From positions 1 to 64,000 of the forward strand of contig NZ_JACOMF010000005.1 in assembly GCF_014283215.1 (NCBI RefSeq): 64,000 bases of DNA. Direction: 5' to 3'. The first letter of the stretch is position 1; each line of letters opens with the position of its first letter. This document shows, one piece after another, positions 45,908-59,610 of the stretch. This stretch comes from Siccirubricoccus deserti (GTDB lineage Bacteria; Pseudomonadota; Alphaproteobacteria; Acetobacterales; Acetobacteraceae). The notes below the pieces were generated by a model that had not been told where the DNA came from, did not search any database, and saw nothing but the letters and a program-made list of their open reading frames with translations. The position numbers and the translations under genes are program-made.

Positions 45908-47596
45908 TCAGGCCGCCCGCAGCCGGTCGAGGAACACCCCCATGTCGCGCTGCAGCGCCGTGGTCCGTTCCGTGGTCTGCCGCGCCGCCTCCAGCAAGGT
46001 TGCCGCCTCGCCGTCGATCTGCCGCGCCGCCTGCCGTACCGAGGCAGCACGGCCGCCGAGTTCCGCGGTTTCCTGTGCCGCGGTGGCGGCGCTGCGGGCG
46101 ATCTCGGCGGTCGCCCCGCTCTGTTCGTCCACCGCCGCGGCGATCTGTCCGGCGATGGCATTGGAGCGGTCCACCGTTTCGCCGATGCCGCGGATGGTCG
46201 CCACCGCCTGGGCAGTCGCCGCCTGCATGGCGGTGATCTGGGTGCCAATGTCCTCGGTCGCCTTGGCGGTCTGCGCGGCCAGCGCCTTCACCTCGCTCGC
46301 CACCACGGCGAAGCCCTTGCCGGCCTCGCCGGCGCGGGCCGCCTCGATCGTCGCATTCAGCGCCAGCAGGTTGGTCTGGCCGGCGATGTCGCCGATCAGC
46401 CGCACCACCTCGCCGATCCGCCCGGCACCCTCGGCCAGGGCCCGCACCGTGCCGTCGGTGGCCCGCGCCTCCTCGGCGGCCTGGCGGGCGGTGGCCGCCG
46501 CCTCCGCCACCTGGCGGCTGATCTCGCGCACCGAGGCGGCCATCTCCTCCGCCGCCGCGGCCACCGCCTGAACCCCGCCATCGGCGCGCTCCGCCGCGCC
46601 GGCCACCGCATCGCCGGTGGCGCCGGCCTCGGCCGAGAGGCTCTGCAGGCTGGCCGCGGTGCCCTCCACCCCCTGCGCCGCCGTGCCCAGGGTCGCCAGC
46701 GCCTGCCGCGCCGCAGTCTCGAAGGCTTCCGCCGCTGCCGCCCGCGCCTCGCCGCGCCGCGCCCGGGCCTCCGCCGCCTCCCGTGCCGTGGAGGCCGCCG
46801 TGGCCGCCTCGATCATCGCCGTGCGCAGCCGGTCGGCGGAGCGGGCCATGCGGCCGAACTCATCCTGCCGGCCGATGTCCGGCACCGGCTGGTCCAGCGC
46901 CCCGCCGGCGATCGCATCCAGCGCGCCGGCCATCCGGGCCGCCGGGGAGACCACGCCCCGGCGCACCGCGGTGAGGCCGAGGCCGAGTGCCAGCGCCACC
47001 AGCGCCGTCGACAGCCCGGACCGCAGCCAGGCCTCGTGCCCCGTACTGGCGGCGAGCGCCGCCCCGATGGCGGCGGAATCCCGGGCGGCGGCACCGGCGG
47101 CGCCGTCCAGCGCCCGGTTCAGCGCCTGCCGGCTGGACCGCGCGGTGGCATCGGTGATGACCCGTTCCGCTGCCGCCATGTCACCGGCCTCGGCCAGCCG
47201 GGCGCCCTCGGTGCGGATGGCGGCGAAGCTGCGGGCGGCCTCGGCCAGAACGGTGTGGGACGCCATGGTCGCGGGCGTGGCCAGCGTGGCCCAATGCCGC
47301 ATGTCGGCGTCCAGCAGTTGCAGCCGTTCCCGCAGGCTGCGGATGAAGGGGCCACGCTCCGCTGCGTCCTTGGCCATCAGCACGCCGCGCGCCTCGGCGA
47401 CCGAGGCATGGACGTGCCCATTCACCTGGGCCGCCAGCCGGGCGGCTTCCGCCGCTCGCGCCGCCTCGGCCAGCGCCGCCCGCTGCGAACCGGCGGCCAA
47501 GACGCTGGCGGTGCCGCTGCCGAGCGCGGCCAGGGCCAGAAGGCCGAACACCACATAAAGACGGGTGGCGAGCGAAGTCCGGAACAGGCCAAGCAT
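45908..47596 (-). CDS. Methyl-accepting chemotaxis protein
   Basis: A 562-residue receptor. Membrane helices are at about residues 12-34 and 198-216, with a helical sensor domain between them that resembles the four-helix-bundle type. A HAMP domain follows, then a long coiled coil. The tip, [20 protein letters not shown], is highly conserved and binds CheA and CheW. No C-terminal CheR-docking pentapeptide is visible. No chemotaxis kinase genes are nearby. The ATG at 47596 is used; the frame is open further up without sense. Confidence 0.92.
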   Translation of the reverse strand: MLGLFRTSLATRLYVVFGLLALAALGSGTASVLAAGSQRAALAEAARAAEAARLAAQVNGHVHASVAEARGVLMAKDAAERGPFIRSLRERLQLLDADMRHWATLATPATMASHTVLAEAARSFAAIRTEGARLAEAGDMAAAERVITDATARSSRQALNRALDGAAGAAARDSAAIGAALAASTGHEAWLRSGLSTALVALALGLGLTAVRRGVVSPAARMAGALDAIAGGALDQPVPDIGRQDEFGRMARSADRLRTAMIEAATAASTAREAAEARARRGEARAAAAEAFETAARQALATLGTAAQGVEGTAASLQSLSAEAGATGDAVAGAAERADGGVQAVAAAAEEMAASVREISRQVAEAAATARQAAEEARATDGTVRALAEGAGRIGEVVRLIGDIAGQTNLLALNATIEAARAGEAGKGFAVVASEVKALAAQTAKATEDIGTQITAMQAATAQAVATIRGIGETVDRSNAIAGQIAAAVDEQSGATAEIARSAATAAQETAELGGRAASVRQAARQIDGEAATLLEAARQTTERTTALQRDMGVFLDRLRAA

Positions 47597-47683
47597 GGGG
47601 CATCCTCTGTGCGCAGGGATGCGGAGAATGCGGCCTTGGCGTGAATGCCCGGTTAGCGCGTGACTCCGCGCGACAGACCAGCG

Positions 47684-47727
47684 GCTGCTGCGGATTGCGT
47701 GCGGCCATGTGCGCAATCCGCAGCAGC
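47684..47727. promoter_or_regulatory. Perfect 16-bp inverted repeat ahead of dnaG
   Basis: GCTGCTGCGGATTGCG (47684-47699) and CGCAATCCGCAGCAGC (47712-47727) are perfect complements with a 12-nt loop. The repeat lies in the 175-bp gap between the divergent chemotaxis gene and dnaG, 44 bp before the dnaG ATG. It has no T-run, so it may be an operator or a leader hairpin affecting the dnaG-rpoD operon. Confidence 0.65.
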
Positions 47728-47771
47728 GATGGTGGCCGGCGGCGCCGGCGGCGCTATGCTGGTGGCACGCC

Positions 47772-49610
47772 ATGGCACTCCCCCCCGCCTTCCTTGAGGA
47801 GTTGCGTGCCCGCACGCCGCTGCCCGGGCTGATCGGCCGCAAGACCCGGCTGATCCGCAACGGCCGGCAGTGGAAGGCCTGTTGCCCCTTCCACAATGAG
47901 AAGACGCCAAGCTTCTACGTCTACGACGACCATTTCCACTGCTTCGGCTGCGGCGCCCATGGCGACGCCATCACCTTCCTTATGCGTGCCGAAGGTGCCG
48001 CCTTCCCCGAGGCGGTGGAGCGGCTGGCCGCCGAGGCTGGCATGGAGGTGCCGAAGCCCACCCCCCAGGCCGCGGCGCGGGAACGCCGGGCGCGTGACCT
48101 CTATGCGGTGCTCGCCGCGGCCGAGGCCGCCTATCGCCGCCGGCTGCGCCTGCCTGAAGGTCGCCCGGCGCTGGACTACCTGAAGCGCCGGGGGCTGTCC
48201 GACGACACCATTGCCCGCTTCGGTCTCGGCTGGTCCGGCGAGGGCCGCGGCGCGCTGGCGGCGGAGCTGAAAACCGAGGGGATCGAGCCGGCCCAGCTGG
48301 TCGCGGCAGGGCTGATGAAGCCGCGCGACCCGGACCGGCCGGAAGCGGGCCTCGTCGACATGTTCTTCGGCCGGGTGATGTTCCCGATCCGCGACCGCCG
48401 CGGCCGGGTGATCTCCTTTGGCGGCCGGATCCTCGGCGATGGGCAGCCGAAATACGTCAATGGACCGGAAACCGAGCTGTTCCAGAAACGTCACAGCCTT
48501 TACGGGCTGGATCTGGCCCGGGAAGGGGTGTTCCGTGGTGCGACCTTGCTGGTGGTCGAAGGTTACATGGATGTCATCGCCCTGCACCAGGCCGGCTTCA
48601 ACGGCGCGGTCGCCCCGCTCGGCACCGCGCTGACCACGGAGCAGCTGGAAGCCTTGTGGCAAATCTCGCCCGAGCCGGTGCTGTGCTTCGACGGCGATGC
48701 TGCCGGCGCCCGCGCCGCCGGCCGCGCCGCCGAACTGGCGCTGCCGCTGCTGGCGCCGGATCGCAGCCTGGCACTGGCGGCACTGACCGGCGGCGAGGAT
48801 CCCGATACGCTGATCCTGAAGGGCGGCCCTCAGGGCTTCCAGGCGGTGATCGATGCCGCCAAGCCGCTCTCGGTAGCGTTATATGATTTTTTGACGGAGG
48901 GTCGGCCACAGGCGACGCCGGAGCAGCGTGCGGCGCTGCGTCACCGGCTGGAAGCCGCGGCGCGGGCGATCCCGGACAAGGCGTTGGCCAGCGAGTACCG
49001 CCGTACCCTGCTCGACCGGCTGTTCGCCGCCGGGCGGCGGCCTGCCCCGGCGCGCGGCGCGGCCTCTCGCGGCGCCTGGAAGCGCGAGCCGCCGATGGGC
49101 GTGCCCGGCATCCGCCGCCTGCCGATCGACCCGCCGGCGGTCCGGCTGGAGCGGGCCCGCAACCTGCTTGCCATCCTGCTGCGCCATCCCGTCCTGCTGC
49201 CGGAAGTGGAGGAGTCCCTGGCCAGTCTCGACCTGCCGGAAGGGGATTGCACGGCGCTGCGGTCGGCGCTGCTGGCATGGCTTGGCCAGGCTGATGTCCT
49301 TGACTCCGCAGCCTTGATGGACCAACTCGCCCAGGGTGGACTTGAAGCCGTGGCCGCCTGGGTTGTGCGACCACAGGGTCTTAGCCAAGCGGCACACCCG
49401 GATGCGCAACCTGCGGAGGCGCTGGACGGCTGGTGGCACTTCTTCGGACTGCTGCGCGGCGAAGCGGAATTGATCGAGGATCAGGCCCAGGCCCAGCGCC
49501 TGCTGGTGGAGACCAACGATGCGGTCGCCCAGCAGCGGCTTATTCGCCTATCCGAGGCGCTGGCCGCCCTCCGTGGCGGCGACCCGGACCAGGGGCTGCG
49601 CGGACCATAG
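47772..49610 (+). CDS. dnaG: DNA primase
   Basis: A 612-residue enzyme that makes RNA primers at the replication fork. The CHC2 zinc site is Cys38, His41, Cys57 and Cys60 ([11 protein letters not shown] near residue 38, then F-H-C-F-G-C-G). The catalytic core has F-G-G-R-I-L and K-Y-V-N-G-P-E-T. The TOPRIM motif is V-V-E-G-Y-M-D-V, followed by C-F-D-G-D-A-A-G. The C-terminal helical DnaB-binding region is present. The ATG at 47772 lies 7 residues ahead of the FLEEL segment, as in homologues; the upstream frame is a shadow. Confidence 0.97.
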   Translation: MALPPAFLEELRARTPLPGLIGRKTRLIRNGRQWKACCPFHNEKTPSFYVYDDHFHCFGCGAHGDAITFLMRAEGAAFPEAVERLAAEAGMEVPKPTPQAAARERRARDLYAVLAAAEAAYRRRLRLPEGRPALDYLKRRGLSDDTIARFGLGWSGEGRGALAAELKTEGIEPAQLVAAGLMKPRDPDRPEAGLVDMFFGRVMFPIRDRRGRVISFGGRILGDGQPKYVNGPETELFQKRHSLYGLDLAREGVFRGATLLVVEGYMDVIALHQAGFNGAVAPLGTALTTEQLEALWQISPEPVLCFDGDAAGARAAGRAAELALPLLAPDRSLALAALTGGEDPDTLILKGGPQGFQAVIDAAKPLSVALYDFLTEGRPQATPEQRAALRHRLEAAARAIPDKALASEYRRTLLDRLFAAGRRPAPARGAASRGAWKREPPMGVPGIRRLPIDPPAVRLERARNLLAILLRHPVLLPEVEESLASLDLPEGDCTALRSALLAWLGQADVLDSAALMDQLAQGGLEAVAAWVVRPQGLSQAAHPDAQPAEALDGWWHFFGLLRGEAELIEDQAQAQRLLVETNDAVAQQRLIRLSEALAALRGGDPDQGLRGP

Positions 49611-49678
49611 GGTAGAGAGAGCATTTGCACAGGCATCCCGAGGACCGGGGCGTCTGACGCAGCAACGGAGCGTACGGC

Positions 49679-51600
<1,922 letters not shown>

Positions 51601-51601
<1 letters not shown>

Positions 51602-52167
51602 TGCGCCTCGACGCGGTCACCCCGGTCGCGGTCGATGTGACCTTCCTGCGCATGGACCGCCGGCCGGTGGATATTGCGCCGCCGCTGCCGGCCGATGCGC
51701 GGCTGGAGCGGCTGGCGCGCTGCACCGTGCCCTTCTACCGTTACCTCTATGACACAGTCGGCTATCGCTATGTCTGGTGGCTGCGCCGGACGGTGCCGGA
51801 TGCGCATCTGGCCGAACTGCTGGCCGACCCGGCGGTCTCGATTCATGTACTGTACCGTGGCGGCGAGCCTGCCGGCTTCTACGAGCTGGACCGGCGCCAT
51901 GGCGCAATGGTTAACCTCTCCTACTTCGGCCTGCTGCCGCATGCGGTGGGGCATGGGTTTGGCCGGGCCTTCCTGCGTGCCGCGGTGGACGACGCCTGGC
52001 GGGATGCCCAGCGCGGTGTCACGGTGAACACCTGCACCGCCGACCACCCCCGTGCCCTGCCGAACTACCTGGCCGCGGGCTTCATCCGGCTGCGGACCGA
52101 ACGGGAGATCTGGAACGTGCCGAACCGGCTCGGCCTGCCGATCCCGGAGCGGCTACGCGCAGGCTGA
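51601..52167 (+). CDS. GNAT-family N-acetyltransferase
   Basis: A 188-residue protein. The acetyl-CoA loop region [10 protein letters not shown] at about residues 118-127 and [18 protein letters not shown] follow the GNAT motif A and B pattern. The ATG overlaps the rpoD stop by one base, so it is translated with rpoD. The substrate is unknown. Location behind rpoD suggests only co-expression. Confidence 0.85.
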
Positions 52168-52214
52168 GCATCGCGCCGGCGGCAGCGCAGAGGTGTAACG
52201 GCGGCAAGCGGCCA

Positions 52215-52243
52215 TTGTGCCTGGCCACCATCGGGCCCATATG
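52215..52243 (+). promoter_or_regulatory. Candidate cold-shock gene promoter
   Basis: TTGTGC (52215-52220) and CATATG (52238-52243) are 17 bp apart, both partial matches to consensus. It would give a 5' leader of about 135 nt, as is usual for cold-shock genes. The long leader could form the temperature-responsive structure known in csp mRNAs, but I did not fold it. Confidence 0.3.
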
Positions 52244-52382
52244 AAGCGCGTCAACCCGTCCGGTTCGGCCTGTTTCGTCTCGCTCCCCCAGGGGCACCGA
52301 GCCTGGTTTCCGTCCTGAGAGGCAGATTGGCCCGTCCTGCGACGTTCGCGGGATGGCACCCTTGCATGATGGGAATCCCCGC

Positions 52383-52589
52383 ATGTCTACCGGTACTGTG
52401 AAGTGGTTCAACGCGACCAAAGGCTACGGCTTCATCCAGCCTGAGGAAGGCGGGGCCGATGTCTTCGTCCATATCTCCGACGTCCAGCGTTCCGGCCTCA
52501 CCGGCCTGCAGGACGGCCAGCGCATCAGCTTCGAGGTGCAGCGCGGCAATCAGGGCAAGCTGTCCGCCTTCAACCTGACGGCCGAGTAA
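52383..52589 (+). CDS. Cold-shock-domain protein
   Basis: A 68-residue OB-fold RNA/DNA-binding protein. It has RNP1 K-G-Y-G-F-I near residue 15 and RNP2 V-F-V-H-I near residue 31, and the start G-T-V-K-W-F-N. The ATG at 52383 gives normal length; upstream residues in the same frame belong to the leader. It probably acts as an RNA chaperone. It is followed by a strong hairpin and a small gene. Confidence 0.95.
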   Translation: MSTGTVKWFNATKGYGFIQPEEGGADVFVHISDVQRSGLTGLQDGQRISFEVQRGNQGKLSAFNLTAE

Positions 52590-52596
52590 GCCCGTC

Positions 52597-52621
52597 GTGG
52601 GGCGGCACCCGGCCGCCCCAC
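52597..52621 (+). terminator. Hairpin after the cold-shock gene
   Basis: GTGGGGCGGC (52597-52606) and GCCGCCCCAC (52612-52621) form a perfect 10-bp stem with loop ACCCG, 7 bp after the stop. No T-run follows, so it may be a partial terminator or a 3'-end stabiliser that lets some transcripts reach the next small genes. Confidence 0.55.
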
Positions 52622-52652
52622 GCATCGGCCCATCAAGGAGGACCATCGCCGC

Positions 52653-52865
52653 ATGGCACCGCACCTCTACAATGTTGGGCAGAACGTCGAATTCGTGCCC
52701 GGCCGCTACGACAGCAATGTCCCGCGTGGGCTCTACACCGTGGTGCGGCAGCTGCCCGGCCCGGCGAACGACCGTGAGTACCGGGTGAAGCACAAGCAGG
52801 ATGGGCATGAGCGCATCGTGCTGGAAAGCCAATTGCGGAGCGGCCCGCCGGCGCCGCTGGGCTGA
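52653..52865 (+). CDS. Small protein of unknown function
   Basis: A 70-residue protein beginning MAPHLYNVGQNVEFVPGRYD. It has no signal or membrane segment. The pattern V-G-Q-x-V-E-F, then Y-T-V-V-R-Q-L-P and Y-R-V-K-H-K-Q-D-G-H-E-R-I-V-L-E-S looks like a small SH3-like beta-barrel. AAGGAGG lies 9 bp ahead of the ATG, an excellent ribosome site. Similar small genes occur in Rhodospirillales, but no function is known to me. Confidence 0.8.
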   Translation: MAPHLYNVGQNVEFVPGRYDSNVPRGLYTVVRQLPGPANDREYRVKHKQDGHERIVLESQLRSGPPAPLG

Positions 52866-52883
52866 CAGGAAACGGGGGACATC

Positions 52884-53060
52884 ATGGCACGCAGACCGAA
52901 TTATGGCCAGCAGCGGGCCGAGGTGAACCGCGGCAAGCAGGCGAAGCAGGAAGCCAAGCTGAAGGAGCGGGAAGAGGCCGTCGCCCGACGCAAGGCCGAA
53001 CGCGACGCGGAACAGGGCAGCGCCGCGCCGCCGCGTGACGAGGATGCCAAGGCCGAGTAG
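52884..53060 (+). CDS. Small basic/acidic coiled-coil protein
   Basis: A 58-residue protein, MARRPNYGQQRAEVNRGKQA and onward, ending A-K-A-E. It is almost entirely charged (Arg, Lys, Glu, Ala), helical and probably coiled. Residues 15-45 alternate K-Q-A-K-Q-E-A-K-L-K-E-R-E-E-A. A GGGGGA ribosome site precedes the ATG. It lies 18 bp after the previous small gene. The composition and start suggest a real conserved short gene; no function is known. Confidence 0.7.
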   Translation: MARRPNYGQQRAEVNRGKQAKQEAKLKEREEAVARRKAERDAEQGSAAPPRDEDAKAE

Positions 53061-53107
53061 CGGGTTCCCCGCTGACCTTATTCATATCGGCCGAAGGAAA
53101 CACGACC

Positions 53108-53329
53108 ATGGCCAAGCGCCGTGATGACGGCAAATGGGTGCTGTTCGACGTCTACTACGCCGATGGCAGCCGCAGATCGAACCGCAAGGTGCCGACGGAT
53201 TTGCTCGGCGGGCTCGATGGCGACGCGCCGGCCCGTACCGAGATCGAGGAGCAGGACCGGCGCATCGCCGAGGCTTCCGGCAAGCCACAGTTGGAAATCG
53301 AGAGGCTGGTGCGCGCCGCTGCGAAATAG
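53108..53329 (+). CDS. Small protein of unknown function
   Basis: A 73-residue protein, beginning MAKRRDDGKWVLFDVYYADG, then S-R-R-S-N-R-K-V-P and an acidic helical tail (T-E-I-E-E-Q-D-R-R-I-A-E). It is soluble, with no signal. AAGGA precedes the ATG. It is third in a row of small genes behind the cold-shock gene and ends 21 bp before a strong two-way terminator. Confidence 0.8.
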   Translation: MAKRRDDGKWVLFDVYYADGSRRSNRKVPTDLLGGLDGDAPARTEIEEQDRRIAEASGKPQLEIERLVRAAAK

Positions 53330-53345
53330 CCCGGCACCGGGCATG

Positions 53346-53378
53346 AAAAAGGGCCGGCGGATCTCCGCCGGCCCTTTT
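53346..53378. terminator. Bidirectional rho-independent terminator
   Basis: GGGCCGGCGG (53351-53360) and CCGCCGGCCC (53365-53374) form a perfect 10-bp stem with loop ATCT. Four T residues follow on the plus strand and five A residues precede it, so it works in both directions. It ends the small-gene run on the plus strand and hppA on the minus strand. Confidence 0.92.
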
Positions 53379-53395
53379 CCGTTGGACGCCCCGGC

Positions 53396-55513
<2,118 letters not shown>

Positions 55514-55745
55514 CTAAGCCGCACCCCCCCTTTTGCGCGCCCTTCGCATCTCCGCGCGGGCGCAGTGAAGGAAGGCTATGCGGGCCGCCGCAGTGGCGCA
55601 ACGGTGGCGGTGGCGCCAGCATCCTGGCCTCGCCATGTTGCCGCCACACCCGCCCGGCAATTGGATGTTGCTCATGGTCCGGTCCGGAAGCCCGGATCGC
55701 GGGCAGTGGGCGAGGCGGCCTGGCGGCAGGCCGGTGGGGGCGAGG

Positions 55746-56936
55746 ATGGAACGACGGGTGCTGCTGGCTGCGGGGCTGGCTGGGGCGATGCAGGGACTTG
55801 GCCCGAATCCGGCCATGGCCCAGGGGGCAGGGCCGGCGCTGGTGGAGAAGAAGGTGTTCGCGCCGGGCGCCTATCGGACCCGCGGTGGCGCCACCATCCC
55901 GAACCTCCGGCTCGGCTATCAGGCCGCCGGCAGGCTGAATGCCACGGGCGACAACGCCATCCTCATCTGCCACTTCTTCAGCGGCAACAGCCATGCCTTC
56001 GGCCAGCTGGCGGCGAATGGCCCGATGGGGTGGTGGGATGCGATCATCGGCCCGGGCAAGCCGATCGACACCGACCGCTATTTCGTCGTCGCCGTCGACA
56101 CGCTGGTGAATGTGAATGTCCCGGATGCCGGCACCGTCACCACCGGCCCGGCGAGCCTGAACCCGGACACCGGCCGGCCCTGGGGCATGGGGTTCCCGGT
56201 GGTCTCGATGCGGGATTTCGTCGAGACGCAGAAGCTGCTGCTGGACAGCCTCGGGGTGAAGCGCCTGGCGCTGGTGGCGGGCCCGTCCAATGGCGGGCTG
56301 CAGGCGATCGAATGGGCCGCCGCCTACCCGGATTTCGTGGCGCGGGTGATGCCGGTGATCGCCGCCGACATCGATGCCTGGATGCAGGGCTGGCTCGACA
56401 TCTGGGAAGCGCCGATCCGGCTCGACCCGAATTGGCGGGACGGCGACTACTACGGCGCCGGGCGCGAGCCGCCGCTGCGCGGCCTGGCCGAAGCCTGGAA
56501 GATCGTCACCCTGCATGCCCGCGACCGGCTTTGGGCGAAGCAGTACGACCGGACGCTGCCGGAGGGCCAGGATCCGGCGCGGCGGATCGGCGACCGCTTC
56601 GGCATCGAGCGCTGGCTGGACGACGCCGCGGCGGTGCGGGCGAAGACCTCGGACGCCAATTCCTTCCTCTACATGGTACGGGCCAACCAGCTCTTCCTGA
56701 ACGAGCACCCGAGCCTGGAAGCGGCGATGGCGCAGGCGGCGCCGCGCTGGCTGGTGGTGCCGTCGCCGACCGACCGGGTGTTCCTTATCGAGGGCGTGCG
56801 GGCGTTCATCGAGGTGCTGCGCAAGGCTGGCAAGCAGGTGGAGACGGCGGAGGTGACGGGCAGCCTCGGCCATCTGAACGGGGTGGTGGCGATGGCGCCG
56901 GTCGGGGAGCGGATCCGGGAATTCCTGGCGAAGTAG
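55746..56936 (+). CDS. Exported MetX-like alpha/beta hydrolase
   Basis: A 396-residue protein. The N-terminus MERRVLLAAGLAGAMQ with A-M-A-Q near residue 29 looks like a signal peptide, possibly Tat (twin Arg then hydrophobic). The rest has the homoserine O-acetyltransferase-like fold: L-R-L-G-Y-Q-A-A-G-R-L-N, A-G-P-S-N-G-G-L-Q-A-I-E-W with the nucleophile Ser, P-T-D-R-V-F and L-G-H-L-N-G for Asp and His. True MetX is cytoplasmic, so export argues for another esterase or acyltransferase function. The ATG at 55746 is used because the long upstream frame lacks a signal. Confidence 0.82.
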   Translation: MERRVLLAAGLAGAMQGLGPNPAMAQGAGPALVEKKVFAPGAYRTRGGATIPNLRLGYQAAGRLNATGDNAILICHFFSGNSHAFGQLAANGPMGWWDAIIGPGKPIDTDRYFVVAVDTLVNVNVPDAGTVTTGPASLNPDTGRPWGMGFPVVSMRDFVETQKLLLDSLGVKRLALVAGPSNGGLQAIEWAAAYPDFVARVMPVIAADIDAWMQGWLDIWEAPIRLDPNWRDGDYYGAGREPPLRGLAEAWKIVTLHARDRLWAKQYDRTLPEGQDPARRIGDRFGIERWLDDAAAVRAKTSDANSFLYMVRANQLFLNEHPSLEAAMAQAAPRWLVVPSPTDRVFLIEGVRAFIEVLRKAGKQVETAEVTGSLGHLNGVVAMAPVGERIREFLAK

Positions 56937-56948
56937 AGGCGAGGGCGC

Positions 56949-59225
56949 CTACCCCAGCGCCCGCTGCGGCAGCGCCTTCCGCTCCAGGTATTCCAACCGT
57001 GCCCAGAGGTCATCCTCGCGGCAGACCATCAGGCTGCCGACGCCGATGCCCACCTGCCGTGCCGGCAGGCCCCCTGCCGCCGGCACGGTCACGCCAGGGC
57101 CGGGTTCGAACTCCACCACCAGCTCCTGGTCCGCCCTGGCTTCCACCGCCAGGGTGCAGAACAGCCGCTCGCCGGCCGCTGTCTCCAGGCGCCGGAAGGC
57201 GCCGGGCGGGTTGCCGGCCAGATAGGCGCGGACCGCCACCCGGCAGGGCTGCGGTGGCGCCTGCAGCTCCAGCGTCACCCGCAGCGGGGTTCCCTCCAGC
57301 CCCGGCGGCAGCGGCAGGCGCAGCCGCGCCGGCCCGGCCGGGGTGGTCCAGACGCCCCAGGGTTCCAGCCGGTCCCATCCCGGGCCCTCGCGCAGCGCAT
57401 CGGCCACCGCCATCGCCTGGCGCGGCTCGGTGCCCGGCAGCAGCCGCAGCTCATGGATCTCGCCCAGGCGGAAACTGAGCCGGCCGAAGGGCGGTGGCAG
57501 CGCCTCCCGCACCGCGCCGATGTGGTCCAGCAGCTGCCGGGCGAGGTCAGGCCAGCGGCGCAGCCTGACCTCGCGGCGGATGCGCGCCTCGGCCTCCTGC
57601 CGGAAGCCTGCATCGAACATCAGCTGCTCCAGCCGGGCCACCAGCTCCGGCTCGCTCTGCGGGGCGAAATAGAGGGCGCCGGCGCCACCCGCCTCGCGCA
57701 GCGCGGAATGGTCCGGCACCACCGGCACCTTGCCATGCGCCAGGCTCTCGGTGACCGGCAGGCCCCAGCCCTCGTAGAAGCTGTTGTACACGGTGAAGAG
57801 GCAGTCGCGGTACAGCGTCTCCAGCATCGTGTCGGGCACGTTGTGCAGTAGCCGAACCTTGGCGCGCAGCGTGGCGGAATTGGCATGCAGCGCCAGCGCC
57901 GCCTCGGCCAGCCAGCCACGCTTGCCGATGCAGACGAGGTCCGGCACCGCCTCCGCCCCGTGCCTGCGCACCAGGCTGAGCCAGGCGTTCAGCACCAGCA
58001 GGTGGTTCTTGCGGCTCTCGATGGTGCCGACGAAGAGCACGAAGGGCGGGGCGCCGGCGGCGGCAGGCGCGGGGTCAGGCGCCGGCCCGGCATCGGCGGC
58101 ATCCAGCGGCAGGACGAGGGCGGGAATGTCGAGGTTCGGCAGCAGCCGCCGGAGCTGGGTGCGGAAATCCGCCCGGGTGCATTCCGAGTTGGTCAGCACC
58201 GCATCGGCGTGCAGCACCATGGAGGCGAACCAGCGGGCGAATTCCTCGACCAGCGCCGCGGAGCAATGCTCCGGTACGATCAGCGGGATGCAATCGTGCA
58301 CGAAGGGGATGTAGCGCAGGCCGAAGCACGCCTTGGCCTCCCGCACCCGCCGCAGATAGTCCGGGATCCACCAGGAGGTGCCGAGGTTCACCAGATGGCC
58401 GCCCTCGGCGAAGGCCAGCGGCGGGGCCTCCCGCAGCAGCGCCTGCACCTCGGCCATGGCGCCGGCCCAGGCCGGATCGCCGATATCGGTGCCGCTGCGC
58501 GACAGCGCGGCAAGGCGGAGGAAGAGTTCCCCCGGCAGCGCCACCCAGACGCCGCGCATGGGGTCGAAGGCGGCCGCGGCGGCGGCGCAATCGGCGGCGC
58601 CGGTCAGCGCCTCGCGGATCAGGCTGAGCTGGACCCGCTGGATGCCGGTCGGGGCCCGGTTGTGGCGGAAGTAATCGAGCAGGTCGGAGGCATCGAAGAC
58701 CACGGCAAGCCGTGTCGGCGCGGCACCGGCAGCCTTGGCCAGGGGGATGACGGCAGCCGGCGGGGCGGGTGGCGGCGGCGCGACGATGACCGGTGCCCCG
58801 GGTTCGGCCGAAGCGGGCGACGGCGCCCGCGTGTCGCCTGGCCCCACCATCAGCAATTCCTGGCGGGCGGCGGCATTGCCGGGGTCGAGGGTCAGGGCGC
58901 GGGCATATTCCTCCAGCGCCTCCTCCTGCCGGCCCAGCAGCTTCAGCGCGTGGCCGATCTGCAGATGCAGGTCGGCATCCTCCGGTTGCAGGCGCTCGGC
59001 CTCCCGGTACAGCAGCAGGGCCGCGCGAGGGTCGCCCGCTTCCTTCATGCAGTGGCCGTACTGGACCCAGATCGGCCAGTCGTCACCGCGCAGGCGGAGG
59101 TAGCCGGCGTAGGCCTGCGCCGCTTCGGCCCAGTCGCGCCGGTCGCGTAGCGAATCCGCCCGGGCCAGCAACTCCGCCGGGTTGATCGCGTCGGACGGCG
59201 CAGGTGGCGACGCATGCATGTCCAT
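56949..59225 (-). CDS. TPR-glycosyltransferase family 4 fusion protein
   Basis: A 758-residue protein with three parts. Residues about 10-130 are TPR-like helical repeats (D-W-A-E-A-A-Q-A-Y-A-G-Y-L and A-L-K-L-L-G-R-Q-E-E-A-L). Residues about 175-560 are GT4: V-F-D-A-S-D-L-L, P-T-G-I-Q-R-V-Q, F-V-G-T-I-E-S-R-K-N-H-L and S-F-Y-E-G-W-G-L-P-V-T-E-S-L-A-H-G-K. The last about 170 residues are beta-rich and unrecognised. It probably elongates a surface or O-antigen glycan, with TPRs for partner contact. The ATG at 59225 has a GAGGAG ribosome site. Confidence 0.88.
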   Translation of the reverse strand: MDMHASPPAPSDAINPAELLARADSLRDRRDWAEAAQAYAGYLRLRGDDWPIWVQYGHCMKEAGDPRAALLLYREAERLQPEDADLHLQIGHALKLLGRQEEALEEYARALTLDPGNAAARQELLMVGPGDTRAPSPASAEPGAPVIVAPPPPAPPAAVIPLAKAAGAAPTRLAVVFDASDLLDYFRHNRAPTGIQRVQLSLIREALTGAADCAAAAAAFDPMRGVWVALPGELFLRLAALSRSGTDIGDPAWAGAMAEVQALLREAPPLAFAEGGHLVNLGTSWWIPDYLRRVREAKACFGLRYIPFVHDCIPLIVPEHCSAALVEEFARWFASMVLHADAVLTNSECTRADFRTQLRRLLPNLDIPALVLPLDAADAGPAPDPAPAAAGAPPFVLFVGTIESRKNHLLVLNAWLSLVRRHGAEAVPDLVCIGKRGWLAEAALALHANSATLRAKVRLLHNVPDTMLETLYRDCLFTVYNSFYEGWGLPVTESLAHGKVPVVPDHSALREAGGAGALYFAPQSEPELVARLEQLMFDAGFRQEAEARIRREVRLRRWPDLARQLLDHIGAVREALPPPFGRLSFRLGEIHELRLLPGTEPRQAMAVADALREGPGWDRLEPWGVWTTPAGPARLRLPLPPGLEGTPLRVTLELQAPPQPCRVAVRAYLAGNPPGAFRRLETAAGERLFCTLAVEARADQELVVEFEPGPGVTVPAAGGLPARQVGIGVGSLMVCREDDLWARLEYLERKALPQRALG

Positions 59226-59377
59226 GAGGACACTCCTCAGGGTAGAAGCCTGTCGCGGCAAGGTGAAGAAACCGCCAACAGGTACGCTCTACCTGGGTAT
59301 CGCGCCGGCGCGAACTCGCGGCTTCGCGAGAGACGGCGGGGCTGCGGCTCGACGGTGGGCGGAACCGCGGCCTGAGG

Positions 59378-59581
59378 TCAGCCGAAAGCCAGCAGGATCC
59401 CGACCAGAATGGGCGACAGGAGCAGCAGGATGGCCATGGCGCGCAGCATCAGGGCGGCGAGGTCGAGCACCCGCATCGCCAGAATCTGGCGGAACGGTTC
59501 CGCCGTGCCCCGAAGGGCCTCAGCGTCCAACCTGCCGCTGGCAAGCCTGTGGGTGATCCGTGCCACGTTCGCATCCAACAT
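59378..59581 (-). CDS. Small membrane protein of unknown function
   Basis: A 67-residue reading, MLDANVARITHRLASGRLDA and on, with one strong membrane helix near the C-terminus (L-M-L-R-A-M-A-I-L-L-L-L-S-P-I-L-V-G-I-L-L). The ATG at 59581 is preferred over the start at 59701 since the upstream part overlaps an inverted repeat in the regulatory region. No ribosome site is strong. It may be a small anchor of the glycan locus, but could also be spurious. Confidence 0.5.
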   Translation of the reverse strand: MLDANVARITHRLASGRLDAEALRGTAEPFRQILAMRVLDLAALMLRAMAILLLLSPILVGILLAFG

Positions 59582-59610
59582 CCGGAACGGGATTAAACGC
59601 CTGAGACATT

